Shown here: piece by piece, positions 1-11,253 of the stretch
Position numbering within the stretch: the stretch's first letter is position 1
How the letters are laid out: each line of letters opens with the position of its first letter
Program-made: the position numbers and the translations under genes
Origin: Lindgomyces ingoldianus
Taxonomy: Eukaryota; Ascomycota; Dothideomycetes; Pleosporales; Lindgomycetaceae
DNA length: 64,000 bases
Direction: 5' to 3'
Assembly: GCF_010093535.1 (NCBI RefSeq)
Contig: NW_022985199.1
Span: 670,984-734,983 of the forward strand
The notes under the pieces: model-generated
Databases searched by the model: none
What the model saw: the letters and a program-made list of their open reading frames with translations, nothing else
Told to the model about the DNA's origin: nothing

Positions 1-364
1 CTGCGAGATGTGGATGGTCGTCAGGCGTGACTTCGACTGCCTGGCGCGCCACTCGGATGGCCTCTTCGAGGTCCTCCATCTCTCCTATCCGCTTGTATCG
101 ATATCCAAGCATGACTCCAAGGCTGTTCAGCCTTGATGCGTAGAACTCTCCTTCTTCTTGCGACTTTGCAACAGCATACCTCCCCTTATCAATGGCCTCT
201 TCGAGATCCTGCATTCGCCCCCAGCGATGGAAGACCTTAGTCTTTAAGACAGAATAGCGCATATATAGTTCTGCTTCATGGTTATTATCTTCGCTGGCTA
301 CCACCCTTAAGATAGCCTCGAAGTTTTCAAGCAGAAGCGTGTCGAAGTCAACCTTGCCGTCCAT
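1..364 (-). CDS. TPR-repeat protein, N-terminal part (TPR-CHAT-like), runs off window
   Basis: Open from an ATG at 364 down to base 1 with no stop, giving 121 residues and continuing past the left edge. Residues about 36-70 and 78-118 are tetratricopeptide-type helices; the second ends in an EDLEEAIRVARQAVE-type unit followed by TPDDHP. That repeat style (an acidic LEEAI helix, then ARQAVE and TP-DHP) is, as I recall it, that of fungal TPR-CHAT proteins, whose C-terminal CHAT domain is a caspase-like peptidase. No CHAT domain is in the window, so a plain TPR or NLR-type protein is equally possible. It diverges from the gene at 714 across about 350 bp. TPR call is firm; CHAT is inference. Confidence 0.72.
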   Translation of the reverse strand, partial: MDGKVDFDTLLLENFEAILRVVASEDNNHEAELYMRYSVLKTKVFHRWGRMQDLEEAIDKGRYAVAKSQEEGEFYASRLNSLGVMLGYRYKRIGEMEDLEEAIRVARQAVEVTPDDHPHLA

Positions 365-713
365 AGCTGTTGGATATAGTATGTGAAGGTATGTGAGACA
401 GGCTCGAAAAACTAGAGAAGCTTAAGAAGCTAATTAGGGTTGCCTTTAAAATGTCCTTAGCTAGAAGAGCGTGGCAACGGAACTGCCTTATTTATTAGTC
501 GCGCGGCGCATTTTGAATTTCTCTTTGGACGTTCAGATTAGTAGGTTGTTACGCAAGGTAGCTGATGAATGGTGGCTTGACAAAGCCCCGTGGCCACGTC
601 ACCGCTCGCAAAAAGCAGTACACCCAACGCAGTAAGGGACTATATATGCATCGATCCAGTATTGAGTCTTTCATTCCACCTTTATTATTTAGTCAGCGGA
701 TGTCTATTTTATA
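365..713. promoter_or_regulatory. Divergent intergenic region between TPR gene and 714 gene
   Basis: About 350 bp shared upstream region of two divergent genes. A TATATAT-like run lies near 640-646. No further motif could be assigned. Confidence 0.4.
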
Positions 714-1538
714 ATGCCGAGAAGCATTCTCCTTTCGCAATTTTTCCTCCCCTTGTCGGCTGTAAGCCTTGGACGTTTTGTTATTAGCCTTGACGATCCT
801 CATCAGGATTTCCACAATCCCACGAGCAACGCTAGCCCCAACTTCACTGAGAAACTCCAAACACAGTACAACAGCATAAACCATTCAGCTAAACACCAAA
901 ATGTAGCATCACAGCTTACTACATTCCTGTCCTCCTCATTCTCGAAGCGTCTCAAAGCGTCAATTAGGATTACAGCCGATCAAGCCAAGACATACTACTT
1001 AACCAACGCTGGACAATGGTTTCGAGATGCCATCAAAGCTCAAGATACCCGCGATTGGATCGACAGAACCATTGATGAAGGAGAAGAGATATATGTTGTT
1101 GTAGCTTATCACACGTTGGTAAACGCTCGAATTATAGAACAACTAGGAGGGCAAACCTCTGCCGGCGGGAACTTAGCGATACCAGTATCGGCAGCGCTGA
1201 CAGCATCCGGCGTAGTTGTACCGTTCAACGTCGGGGACCCTGAGCTCAGTGGCTTTTGCGGCCGTATAGAAGACGAACAAAAACAGTTCATGGCGCCAGG
1301 CGAGCAGATATATGCAGTGCAGTATCGCAAGGTCCGTTGGAGTTGGTTTGCGAGAAACAAAGTTGATAAGATGACACTTTCAAAGAAGGCATGGTGGGAA
1401 AGATACGACCTGCCGAGGAAGCTCCTTGGTGAGTCGGACGACTCCATTGAGGTAGAGCTAGAGGACGAGATTAAATTGGAAGGAGACTATGATGAGTGCA
1501 CCATAGAACCTGGGGAGGTATTTGTCTCAGAGGTGTAG
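714..1538 (+). CDS. 274-aa conserved fungal protein, possible gasdermin-like cell-death effector
   Basis: One open frame from ATG 714 to the stop at 1538. The conserved-looking core is residues about 78-235: KASIRIT (81-87), NAGQWF (98-103), an acidic stretch with DTRDWID (111-117), VVVAYHTLVNARI (128-140), then APGEQIYAVQYRKVRW (194-209). An acidic tail (about 239-274) follows. Length, the W-F / VV-Y-T-L-ARI / AVQYRKV layout and an acidic C-terminal tail recall fungal gasdermin-like proteins (RCD-1/HET-Q1, about 260-280 aa), often encoded beside subtilase or CHAT proteases. This is from memory and not tested. Residues 1-60 look poorly constrained, and a GTAAGC at 761 could be a donor, so the true start or first exon may differ. 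No catalytic motif seen. Confidence 0.6.
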   Translation: MPRSILLSQFFLPLSAVSLGRFVISLDDPHQDFHNPTSNASPNFTEKLQTQYNSINHSAKHQNVASQLTTFLSSSFSKRLKASIRITADQAKTYYLTNAGQWFRDAIKAQDTRDWIDRTIDEGEEIYVVVAYHTLVNARIIEQLGGQTSAGGNLAIPVSAALTASGVVVPFNVGDPELSGFCGRIEDEQKQFMAPGEQIYAVQYRKVRWSWFARNKVDKMTLSKKAWWERYDLPRKLLGESDDSIEVELEDEIKLEGDYDECTIEPGEVFVSEV

Positions 1539-2559
1539 CCGGCATTAGTACACCTACACCTCCTAAACGTTCACGACATATCTCAGATATCCCTCTCAAC
1601 TAACTCAGCTACACACAACTAGGAGATAAGCATTTAGATGAGGTGCCCCACGTTGTAAGTAGGGTTCAGCTTGGTAGAATTCAGCTTGGTAGAATTCAGC
1701 ATGTAGTTAGTTGTCTGTAGTTATCTAACAATACAGTGTGTGTCGGTATTGTTATGTTGTTCTACTATGATCTTAGTTAAGATAGCGCTCCCAAATTTAA
1801 CGGTATTTAGCATTGCACAAAGCTGATGTGACGGTTTAGGAAAGCCATAAATACGCTAACCAGCCGCTGCTCTAAGCACAGAGTGTGCATTTAAGGGCTT
1901 GCCTTAGTAAAGGAATAATGGATTTTTGTTTAGCACCTACAGCTATGTAGTTATATCTAGTCTAAGGTTGAATGGCCAAGAGAGACGAGATTGTTAAAGT
2001 ACTTCATTAGTTTGTGGCATGCACTCCTGATTAGACCCACCGGGTGTGTGTTCAGTCTGTTGCTGATTGTGCTTTTCTACCGTCAGCAGGAGAGGGTGGC
2101 CGGCCCTCTCCAGATATACCCTTGTGAGGTGGCGTTTCTGGGGGGGTTCTTAGGGGGCTTCGTTGGTTGACTGGTGGGGTGGCCAGGTTGAATCGTAAGC
2201 TGCGGAGCTGAAGTTAGCCCGCGCTTGCGAAGACTCCACCCAGCCCAAGCTCAACAGCTACTTCAATTAAAGAAAATATGTTACACTATCAAAGAAGACT
2301 CTCTGCAAGCTAGCATAATGGTAACAATGCAAGTATAATTTCTAAAAGATGTTTCAGATGTCTACAAGTAGCAATATTACGCAGGATATACAGGAATATA
2401 ATGAATATTACCGGGTTTATAAGCTTTAGGTTTCGTTAAGTCAAAGTACCTATAGTTTTTCTTGGCACCGTGGGCTTCCTCCCATGGAGGGAGGGATGTT
2501 CGTAATTCCATCAACACGTTGTGCGAAGGCTGACGAATCGGTACAAGTAGCATGCTAAC
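1539..2559. other. Gene-free stretch
   Basis: No coding signal. There is a short tandem duplication of about 15 bp (ATTCAGCTTGGTAGA) at 1665-1700. The rest is degenerate, moderately AT-rich DNA. Confidence 0.5.
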
Positions 2560-2975
2560 ATTACTTCTCAGTACGTCGCTGGAACTAATACCTTAGTACC
2601 CCAGCATTACTAACAAGGTCTAAGTGGCCATGGTCATTCTGCACCGACTCAGCTAGTAGCTTTGCTGACTCCTCTGACCTACAATCAGCCCCAAGAGTAG
2701 CGATCTTGAAGCTACGTTTAGCGAGCCTTTCGCATCCCTAGCGTGTTTAATACAGACGAGATATATCCCGGACAGTGAGGATTAACCCGCTTGCACCAGC
2801 TTGTGCGAACGCCTTCCCTGACTCTGCTCCGGTGCCTCGAATAGCTCCGGTAAGGCAAATAACAAACGAAGTGGTTAATGGCTGCTTTGACAGCTCTAGT
2901 TCTGGAGGAGTGGCTTGATGAAGCGTCGATACGAAGTTGAGCCTGTCCAAGTTGGTGGACCAGCCATGGCTCTAC
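2560..2975 (-). pseudogene. Decayed short-chain dehydrogenase/reductase (SDR) fragment
   Basis: Read on the minus strand, about 2950-2750 gives the Rossmann start of a classical SDR: CLTGAIRGTGAESGKAF, where TGAxRGxG matches the TGxxxGxG nucleotide-binding motif, then AQAGASGLILTVRD. After a stop the same protein continues over about 2720-2580 with FKIATLGADCRSEESAK, LAESVQNDHGHLDLV and SNAGVL, the family's second conserved block (NNAG degenerated to SNAG). No catalytic YxxxK region was found downstream. Stops and the missing C-terminal half mean it is a relic. Confidence 0.7.
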
Positions 2976-4323
2976 ATTGTCCCATTTGGTTACTTACAAT
3001 TCTCTTTATATATTAATTGTTGGAGCCAGGCAGATCAATTAAGTGCCTGGCCTCCCGAATTGTGAGCTCTTCACATCTACATTTAGCTAGTGGATAAACC
3101 GACTAACATTAGACTCAGTCAAGTGTTGACCGCCGAACACGACTTTCTGACTTATTTTCCATCTCAAAGTGGTATCCCAGGCGGAAAAGAGCTAACTATA
3201 GTTTTCCTTGGTGGGGAATGTGAATAAGTGGATAGAATCTAGCAAGGGAGTGGAAGAAATGACTTTGATACCCCCGAAAGGGTTAATAATTCCTATCGTC
3301 TGGAGATTTACCATAGAGTAACTAACCTTATTTTATTAAAGAGGGAATGAGCGCCGTGGAGGGTCTACTCAAATTCCTCCCATTCTCTGCACTGATTCTA
3401 CCATGCCACCTAGCACATCGCCGCAGCCATGATTTCAACGCCCAATCAATCCGAATAGCAATCAATAAAATCATCGTCGATCCCCTCACAAACATATACT
3501 TTCCTGTCTGAGCATACAGAGCTGACGAAGTGAGAGATTACGGAAGCATATCCGTGGGTACGGTGTGGCTGTACTATTCCAAGGGAATGCCTAGGCAAAA
3601 GATAGACGATGAAGCACCATTGAATAATTTCGAATAAGTCCTCGAGGTTCTCCCAGTCGCGGGTTAGTGCTTACTTTTATTGGAGAGAGCCGCTGAGAAG
3701 GATTTGATAGTTGGTTTTACAGGGTGCAGCCAGGGAGAGGATAACGAGAAAGGCGTAGATCTTTCGAAGTTTGGTCTTGAAATTTACCGGTCATAGATAT
3801 CAAAGTCTTGTCGAGTTCCGAGCGAGAGTATATGGTAGATGCTATTTTAACCTTATTAGACGACGCGATGTTTTTGGTATTGAGGAGGGGAATAAGCGAT
3901 ATACTATTGATAACACCTTCGGAATTCCTGTGAATGTAGCTTGTCGGAGGGTCTGGGGCTGACAAAGAGTGATTTTTGATGCCGAACTTTAAGAGTCGAC
4001 ACACATGTGCATGCAAGCGCTAATCTGTATCCGGCTATGTCCTCTAGCGTCGTTGCTCCCCCAGGTTCATTGAAGTTGTCGAATTAGTACTTGATCTGTA
4101 ATACATTCACCATTTCCATATAGCCTCTCGAGACTACGATTGGTTTATCTATCCTGTCTCCGACCCATCAACCACAATTAGGTCTGCTTCGGGAAATATA
4201 AACGATCTCCAAATTGGCTGACGAACACTGATTGGCTCGGGGTATGAAACATTCCACGTCACATAATCATCTTAACCTCACCCCAACCTCTCCCTAGAGA
4301 AGACTATAAAGCCCGTTACTCGC
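2976..4323. other. Gene-free stretch left of the TIR transposon
   Basis: No gene supported. Open frames on both strands at 3717-4016 overlap each other and carry no recognisable motif. The DNA becomes AT-richer toward the transposon end. Confidence 0.45.
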
Positions 4324-4372
4324 TAACTACGGCAGACTGTTAGCTAGTAAAGGGAAAAAACTAATCGCTAAT
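4324..4372 (+). repeat. Left terminal inverted repeat
   Basis: Begins TAACTACGGCAGACTGTTAG and pairs with 8317-8365. It carries A or T at all five positions where the arms differ, so this arm is the more mutated one. Confidence 0.85.
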
Positions 4373-5042
4373 TTAAAAATTCTTTACTCTGCACATAATT
4401 ATAGCCTTTAGCTACTTACAACTTTATAATTATTTTATACACGTTTATACATGTTAATTTTATAATGCCTAGTAAGCGTCTTCTAAATAGTTACATTGTA
4501 CAAGTGCTTACTAATATAGTGGCAATGTAAGAGGACGTTCTAAGATTAACCTTAAACTATACTAACTCTATCTACTTAGGCTTTTCTATAAAGGTGTTAC
4601 ATATATGTAGATAGCTACTTACCTTTTTAAAAAGTTTTAAGTCTATATTACTTTTTATATAATTAAGCAGCAGTTCTAAATATAAAATGTAAAGCAACAC
4701 CTTTTTACTAAGGTTAAAGATAGAGTTAAGAATTAGATCTAGATGCTGTTTTTTAAAGTTAGGCTTAAAAATTTAGATATGCTTTATGTACTGCATAATA
4801 AAAGCTTCTAAATTAAAAAATATATACTTATATAACTTTAATTTAAGCTTAGATTATATAAAAAAGTGTAAAGTGTTAAATAAAGCTAGTAAGCAGATAA
4901 GCTTATACAACAACTTATTAGTTAAAAGCTAAAAAAAAGTGTTATTAATAAGTATAAGTAAAAGTATCTTTATACACACTTTTATTAACATAGCTATATT
5001 ATTGCACAGGACTAGTTATTTTGCATCTATTATATAATAAAC

Positions 5043-5270
5043 TATAAGGCAGTAGAGCGCTGTAAGCGTGACCTGCAGCAACACTATAAAAAGTATATTG
5101 TTCCTAGCCTAAACTTTATCTAGTCTATTAATAGCTATAGTAAGCTAAAACTGTACAGCATAGAGATCTATGCATGTATTAACACGTACTTATAATACAT
5201 TGTATAGATTTATGTTAGAATCTCTGCCTACACTGCTATTAGCTGCTTTTGCTAGTTTTTTAAAACACTT
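5043..5270 (+). pseudogene. Integrase-core (DDE/rve-type) transposase relic
   Basis: In one frame this reads YKAVERCKRDLQQHYKKYIV, then, after a TAG where a Trp is expected, SINSYSKLKLYSIEIYACIN and, after further TAGs, ISAYTAISCFC. It resembles the fungal integrase-core family in which a W-S-x-D-G-Y block is followed by IEIYAxIDAYSRYIVW. The differences (Trp to TAG, Gly to Ser, Asp to Asn) are all G-to-A changes as expected from RIP on the opposite strand. Both Asp residues are Asn here, so the copy is inactive. More coding remains probably flank it (for example around 6880-7050) but were not identified. Confidence 0.65.
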
Positions 5271-7859
5271 AAAGAAATAAAGCAGTAACTACATTTTATA
5301 TAATCTAATTAAAGAACAAAGATAGTTATACTAGTAGATGCTTATTACTAGCTTTAAAGGTTTATAAAGCCTAAGCTTTTATTTAATTAGTGCTACTTTT
5401 ACAGCATAAGTACATTAAATTAGTAAATTAAAGCTTAGTAGTAGCAACTTTTAAAAAGCTTTTTCTTTTATTAGTAAGTTAGTATTTTATATAATACTTA
5501 TTACTTTATCTTACTTTAAGTAGGATTACTTTTACTACTTTTAAACTTAAGGCTTTTTTTTAAAAGATAGCTTAGCTAATTAGCTTACTATTTATACTAT
5601 ATATATTTTTATACTTTATAAGAAACTATATAGCTTTGTATAACTATAAAACACATATTTAATTTAAAGGCAGAAGAACTGTCTAAACAGTGTAGTTAAA
5701 AAGCCTTTTATGCTTTATTACTATTCTAGAGCCTATGTCTAGAACTAGGCTCTTTTATTTAATACTAATTAGCTTTATATAATTAAGAAAAGGGTTAATA
5801 GTTAGAATATAGATGCCTACCTCCTATAGAATACACTTTAGTAGTGCAATAGGGTACTAGATTTGCTTAGATTTAACAGCGTAGCTGCAGCTTACTCTAA
5901 CTTTTAGAATTATACAACACTATATCTAGATATTTATCTTTAGCTTTAAGTAAAAGTATAATACTATATCTAAAACAGTCTTTAGCCTGTACTATCTCTG
6001 CTTAAGTTACTTATTAAAGCGTAAAATTAGTAAGTAAAGTTTTATATAATATGCTTAATATAAAAGTATCTAATTTAACTAGAGTAATTAAAACATAGTT
6101 TAAAATGTTAATTTTAAAACTAACTTTAGTAAAAAAATGCCTATTAATTCTAATCTAGCTTAGTAGATTTATGTAGATGTAGTAACTAAGCCTTTATTTT
6201 TTTTATAGTATATTTAAATTTTTTATAGTTTTTTTTTTAGTTCTTTTTTTAGTTTTTTTTCTTGTATAACATATAATCTATTATTACTATAAGTGCCTAA
6301 GATAAGTTTTATCTTACTATAAAATAGTTTTATAGTAAGTAGTCTACTAAATATAAGTTTTGTTTAGACTATAGTGTTTAAATTTAACCTTTTATACCTA
6401 CATAAATTATATAAGATAAAGAAGAGATAATCTATCTAGAGAATACACCTAAAAGTGTAAAAAAAGGAATGTTTATCTCTTCTATATAAGCTGCTTTATG
6501 TACACTAGTAGAATTAGCATGTTAGTAGTTAATCTAGTGTACATCTTTACTTTTTATTTAAGGCTATATAATAGCTAAGCTCTCTATTCTTGTAATTCTC
6601 TACTTTATATAATATAAGGTAATTAATAAGTGTAAGTAAATTAATAGTATTAAATAGCTATGTATAATACCCTCTTATATATTAGCTAATATCTAATACA
6701 TAGTAGATTAGACCTAGATATAGCTTTAGAACGCGCCTCTTATAAGCTATACTAAGTTTGTTAAGAATAGCCTTTTTAAAAAGCTTATATAATTTAATTT
6801 TTTAATTACTAAAGGCTATTTTAAACTATATCTTATTATAGATGTTAGTAAAGATTATGTTACATATTTTTTAAAAAGTGCTAAGGATTATTATATAATT
6901 AAGAACTTACTAAAAAGTAGATACTTTAAAAAGAGTAACTAAAGCATAACTTTATACCTAGTATATAAGGCAACTATAGTAGCTTAGAATAAGATCTTTT
7001 TGTATAAACTCCTTACTAAGTAGACTAAGGTTAAGAAGGAGAAGAAGCTAGTAAAAAAAAAAAAAGTTAAGTAAAAATTAAGCTTTATTAAAAATAAAAA
7101 AAATAAAAAAATGCTTTTATATAATTATAAGTAGGCACTATCTTAGCTATTTAATATTAATTCTTAAGTGCCTTATTAGCTTTGTAGTATTAAAAAGTAG
7201 TATGTTTTATATAATAATTTAATTTATTTTTTTTATTTACTAGCTTAGTTTAGTTTTACTGTTTAACAGCTACTTATCCTAGTTACTGCGCAGAGGTATA
7301 GGCCTTAACTAAGTGCTACAGACATCTCTATATAGCTAAGTGCTATAGACAACCTTTATAGCTAGGGCGCTTTACTGCTTTTAAAAAAAATATTATATAT
7401 ACTTTAAGCTAAAACTATTACATTATTAGCTAAAGCTTTAGTAAGTTTATTTTTAATAAAAATAAGCTACTACTATAAACTATTACTAGCACTATTAATT
7501 CTTAAGTTATAGCCTAAACATAGAGGTTTACTAGCTAGCTTATTATTACTCTTTTCTTTTATAAAGCAGTAACTAGCATAGTTACGCTATTTATAATTAC
7601 TACATGCTCTGCTAAAGTGCCCCTTAGCGCAGCAGCACTCTAGGAACAGTTGTGGGCCTGAGACAGCGCTATAGCATGCGCTGCACAGGTTGTCTACTAC
7701 CCTTCTGCAAGATTATATAAGAATAGCGTTAATATATAAAGGCCTATGTAAAGCTATTTAATAAGGGGATATACTGCTATATATAAACTCTACATCCTGC
7801 CCTAGAAGGGCTAGCAATGCACAGGCCTGTGGACTATAAGCTAGTAGGGCTAGCTGCTA

Positions 7860-7879
7860 CTGTCCTACATGTAGGACAG
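7860..7879. repeat. Perfect 20-bp palindrome inside the TIR element
   Basis: CTGTCCTACATGTAGGACAG is its own reverse complement. It lies in a less mutated patch near the right end of the transposon. Confidence 0.9.
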
Positions 7880-8004
7880 AATTAACATTAGCGCTAGCTT
7901 AGTTAGCAGCAGTAACAGCAGCATTATAAAGAATAAAAGCTCTATTTTAAGTGTTAGCTTTATATAACAAGAGTAATTAGAATACTGTAGGCTTAATGCC
8001 TACA

Positions 8005-8105
8005 TTATTATTATTATTGTTGTTGTTACTGCTGCTGCTGCTGTTGCTGTTACTGCTGTTGTTGCTATTATTGCTATTGTTATTGCTGCTACTGCTGTAG
8101 TAGTA
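8005..8105. repeat. Impure trinucleotide microsatellite
   Basis: A run of TTA/TTG/CTG/CTA triplets. On the minus strand it gives a poly-Asn/Ser open frame (7977-8243) that is best treated as a repeat artefact. Confidence 0.85.
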
Positions 8106-8316
8106 GTGGATGTGGAAGAGTGGTGGTGGCGGTAAGTATCTACAATTATTGTACAACGCTGTAGTAAAGGCAGTTGCTATAAAGGGCAGTTGCAATACAG
8201 TTACGTAAAACAACCCTTTACTCCTTAGATCTTTAAAAAACATTGTATAAATGCGTTATAGTATGTTTTGCCTAGTAAAATACTATAGTGTTTTATACCT
8301 AAAATGCTCCTAAGTG

Positions 8317-8365
8317 ATTGGCGATTAGTTTTTTCCCTTCACCAGCTAACAGTCCGCCGTAGCTA
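8317..8365 (-). repeat. Right terminal inverted repeat
   Basis: Reverse complement of 4324-4372 with five differences. It holds the G or C base at each, so it is probably nearer the ancestral sequence. Confidence 0.85.
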
Positions 8366-8850
8366 ACTATCTTCGAATCTCCTTTCTACTTCATGAAGAG
8401 TCAAGACTTGAGGAAGCTCCCTATATCGAATCACGCAACATGATTGGTCAATTCACTGTTGGGACAGCGCAACTCCTGTTCAGACACCATGCCATTTGTG
8501 ATCCCTTATCCTCGATACTAACCCCAGCTGCTTATCATCTTTGCAAATTTCTTTACCCTATTTCCCAACTTAAATTCTCTTTCTGTTCTCTTTCGAGTTT
8601 CCCAGCCTTGTTACGCTTAAGGACGGCCCAACTGGAGCGGAAAAGCCCCGTGCCTGCTCACCAATCCTGCCGGTTATTCCGTCTTCGCTCCTCGCTCCCA
8701 CGACCCCACATAGACGGATTAGCGAGTTATTTGATGCCGAGACCGAGTTGCCGCTACCGCTATCGCTAACGTTTAAAAGTTGAAATAATTGTCTGGATGG
8801 AGCTCTTGCTACAGAATCCTTCCACCACTATATGTTGCTAGCCGCCGATT
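8366..8850. promoter_or_regulatory. Upstream region of the MFS gene
   Basis: Pyrimidine-rich, with long CT tracts at 8500-8620, usual for fungal promoters and 5' leaders. The frame at 8440-8769 is low complexity with no domain and is not called. Confidence 0.4.
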
Positions 8851-10773
8851 ATGGAAAAGAGAATAAGCTTAGAAAACGACGATGTGAAAGAAAAGGAAGA
8901 TATACTAGGACAGGAGGCGGACCTCGTGCAGGCGCAACAGCCGTGGAATGTGAAAGATGAGGAGAATGGAATGGTGGCGAATGGAGATAGTGATGGTGAT
9001 AAGGGCAACGAGGAGAGAGGAAGTGAATTGCCGTTTTCAAGGGGGAGATGTATCGCCCTCGTTTCGACAGTTGCCGGGGCTGCGTTCTTGAATGTAAAAC
9101 TTCAGATTCAGGATGCTGACGGTATTCGCTAATAGTATGCAGACGCTTGGTGTTCAAGCAACCGTCATTATCCTACCAACGATCGGAAGAGCACTAGATA
9201 TCCCAGATTCTCGGCAGCAATGGATTGTTTCTGCGTATTCACTTACCTTTGGGTGCTTCCTCGTACGCCCACCTTCCGTCAGCTTGCCATTCTAGACTAA
9301 CTTTAGTAAAGCTACTTTGGGGAAGATTAGCAGATGTCTACGGCAAGCGATTAATTTTCATATGGGGGTCTATCTGGGTCACCGTAACATCTCTTGTTGT
9401 ACCCTTCGTTTCGAATGAAATCGGTTTCGATGTCTTCCGAGGTCTCCAGGGGTTAGGTGCGGCTGCGATGGTACCGACCGCTATCGGAATTCTCGGAGTT
9501 ACGTTCCCTCCCGGGAAAGCGAAGAATTATGCTTTCTCGTGCTATGGTGAGATCTTCTCTTTCCGCTCTCTTCTTCAACATACATACTAATGATGTATAG
9601 GAGCTGGAGCACCTCTAGGAGGCATCTTTGGCAACATCTTCGTATGGCTCTCTAGTGTTTTGCTGATCCGCACTAACACGATATAGGGCGGTGTCCTCGG
9701 TGAATATCTTGACTGGAAATGGGTCTTCTGGATATTCGCCATCCTAGCCTTCATCGTCACCATTGCAGGCTACTTTGTAATTCCTCTTCCATCCCTCCAA
9801 CAAGAGCCCATCAGCATCCGTAAATCCGTAGACTGGGTCGGCGGCACCCTGATCACTGTCGGCCTACTCATCCTTCTCTTCGCTCTTTCTGAAGGCAACG
9901 TAGTCGGATGGAGTATATCATGGATACCTATTCTTATCGCGGTCTCGATGTTCATAATCGCGGTTTTTGTGGTATGGGAGTGGTATTTGGAGAACAAAAC
10001 GGAGAGACGACCGTTGATGAAGATCTCCATCTTCAAGAATGTGAGGTTCTCAGCTGCAAATATTATCATGCTACTTTTCTTTGCTTCGTTTAATAACTTT
10101 CTTATATTCGCTACCTATTGGTGACTTCCCCTCTTTCCTCCATATCCCCTTCCACATACCCAACACCTCAGGAAAAGTAACAAAGCTCAGGTTCCAAGAC
10201 TACCTCGCCCTCTCTGTAATCCAAACCACGATCCGCTTCATTCCAACTGGTGTAAGCGGCGTCATCGTGGCCTTCATAACCGCGCAGCTCCTCTCGCGAG
10301 TACGGGGCGACTTCCTTCTTACCTTTGGCACAGCCTCCGTGTCCATTTCTTCCCTGCTCTTCGCAATCCCCATCCCCGCATCGACTACGTACTGGGCTTA
10401 CGGCTTTCCAGCTATGGTTCTTAGTGTCTGTGGCGCCGACACCTTGTATCCTGCTCTTACGCTCTTCACGGCAAAGAGCTTGCCACCGGAGGATCAGGCG
10501 TTGGGTGGAGCGTTGATTAATGCAGTGGGGCAAGTTGGAAGGGCGATTGGGCTTGCGATTGCGACGGCAGTGCAGACGGCCGTGATTGCGAGGGAGAAGG
10601 GACTAAGTGTTGAGGCTATTGGTAGCACTGGTCAAGGATTGAGGCCTATGGATGAGGCATTAAAAGCTGGATTGAGAAGTGCGTCTTGGTTTAACTTGAG
10701 CATCGGTGTGGCGGCCTTGGTGGTGGTGCTGGTTTTTTTCAGAGGCGCGGGGAAGATTGGGGGAAAGCATTAG
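8851..10773 (+). CDS. MFS transporter, DHA2-like (14 TMS) drug:H+ antiporter type
   Basis: Six exons join in frame (8851-9093, 9143-9262, 9312-9546, 9601-9641, 9687-10120, 10191-10773) to 551 residues. A hydrophilic acidic N-terminus (about 1-65) precedes the membrane part. MFS motif A GRLADVYGKR is at residues 125-134, and the antiporter motif C region GAGAPLGGIFG near 200-210. FRGLQGLGAAAMVPTAIGIL is typical of the DHA2 group. Likely a plasma-membrane proton antiporter exporting drugs or secondary metabolites; the substrate cannot be read from sequence. All introns are 45-70 bp with GT-AG ends. No biosynthetic cluster lies beside it. It starts about 490 bp from the transposon's right end, yet the coding sequence is intact. 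Confidence 0.9.
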
Positions 10774-11253
10774 GTCCTCGGTCCGCATCCCCAGCCGGTA
10801 TTCATTGGGGTCTGAAAGCTGAGGGAATAACTAAATCTTCTATACCCTTTCCGTAAATAGATGGGCCACTAGAAAGTAGAAGCCCCGACCCCATATCCAT
10901 CACCTATCCATAACTCACTACATCCAGATCTTATTAGAACAGTATTTCACTATCCATAATCCTAGTGTTGTCGGCTTGCGCTTTCTTAATGATACTTGCT
11001 TGATATAAGTCTCTTGTCAGACTAAAACGCATTCCATCTCACCCTTTTGCGGTAATGAAGTTGGCAGTCATAGGAAATTCCACTTGATGTGTGTGACCGT
11101 AGAGTTGAACAACGCCCACTGACACGAATTCCTGTTAGCTGCCTATCCGGGCTCTATCGCGCTGAAATCCGCCGACATTTTAAGCAATATATATAAAGAA
11201 AAGAATAAGAGTATAGGGAAAGACCTCTTAGGCAAAATAACATCCGGAGCCTA
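10774..11253. other. 3' flank, nothing recognised
   Basis: 3' untranslated or intergenic DNA downstream of the MFS gene. No coding signal. Confidence 0.4.

Larger units (their letters stand above)
4324..8365. mobile_element. RIP-mutated DNA transposon with 49-bp terminal inverted repeats
   Basis: About 4.04 kb of very AT-rich DNA without long frames, bounded by two 49-bp inverted repeats (4324-4372 and 8317-8365) that match at 44 of 49 positions. All five mismatches are transitions, with A or T in the left arm and G or C in the right. Both ends read TA(A/G)CTACGGC inward. The interior contains a stop-interrupted integrase core near 5043-5270. Flanks ACTCGC (4318-4323) and ACTATC (8366-8371) agree at only 4 of 6 bases, so the target duplication is uncertain; a TA duplication at the very ends is also possible. 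The superfamily is not fixed: an IS3EU- or Ginger-like integrase-bearing TIR element would fit the coding relic. Confidence 0.82.

Noticed and set aside
3717..4016. 99-aa minus-strand frame and an overlapping plus frame
   Set aside because: No motif, no splice partners, and both strands are open by chance.
7977..8243. Minus-strand frame with poly-Asn/Ser
   Set aside because: It is produced by a trinucleotide repeat inside the RIP-mutated transposon and has no other coding signal.
8440..8769. 109-aa plus-strand frame before the MFS gene
   Set aside because: CT-rich leader sequence with biased composition; better explained as promoter and 5' UTR.
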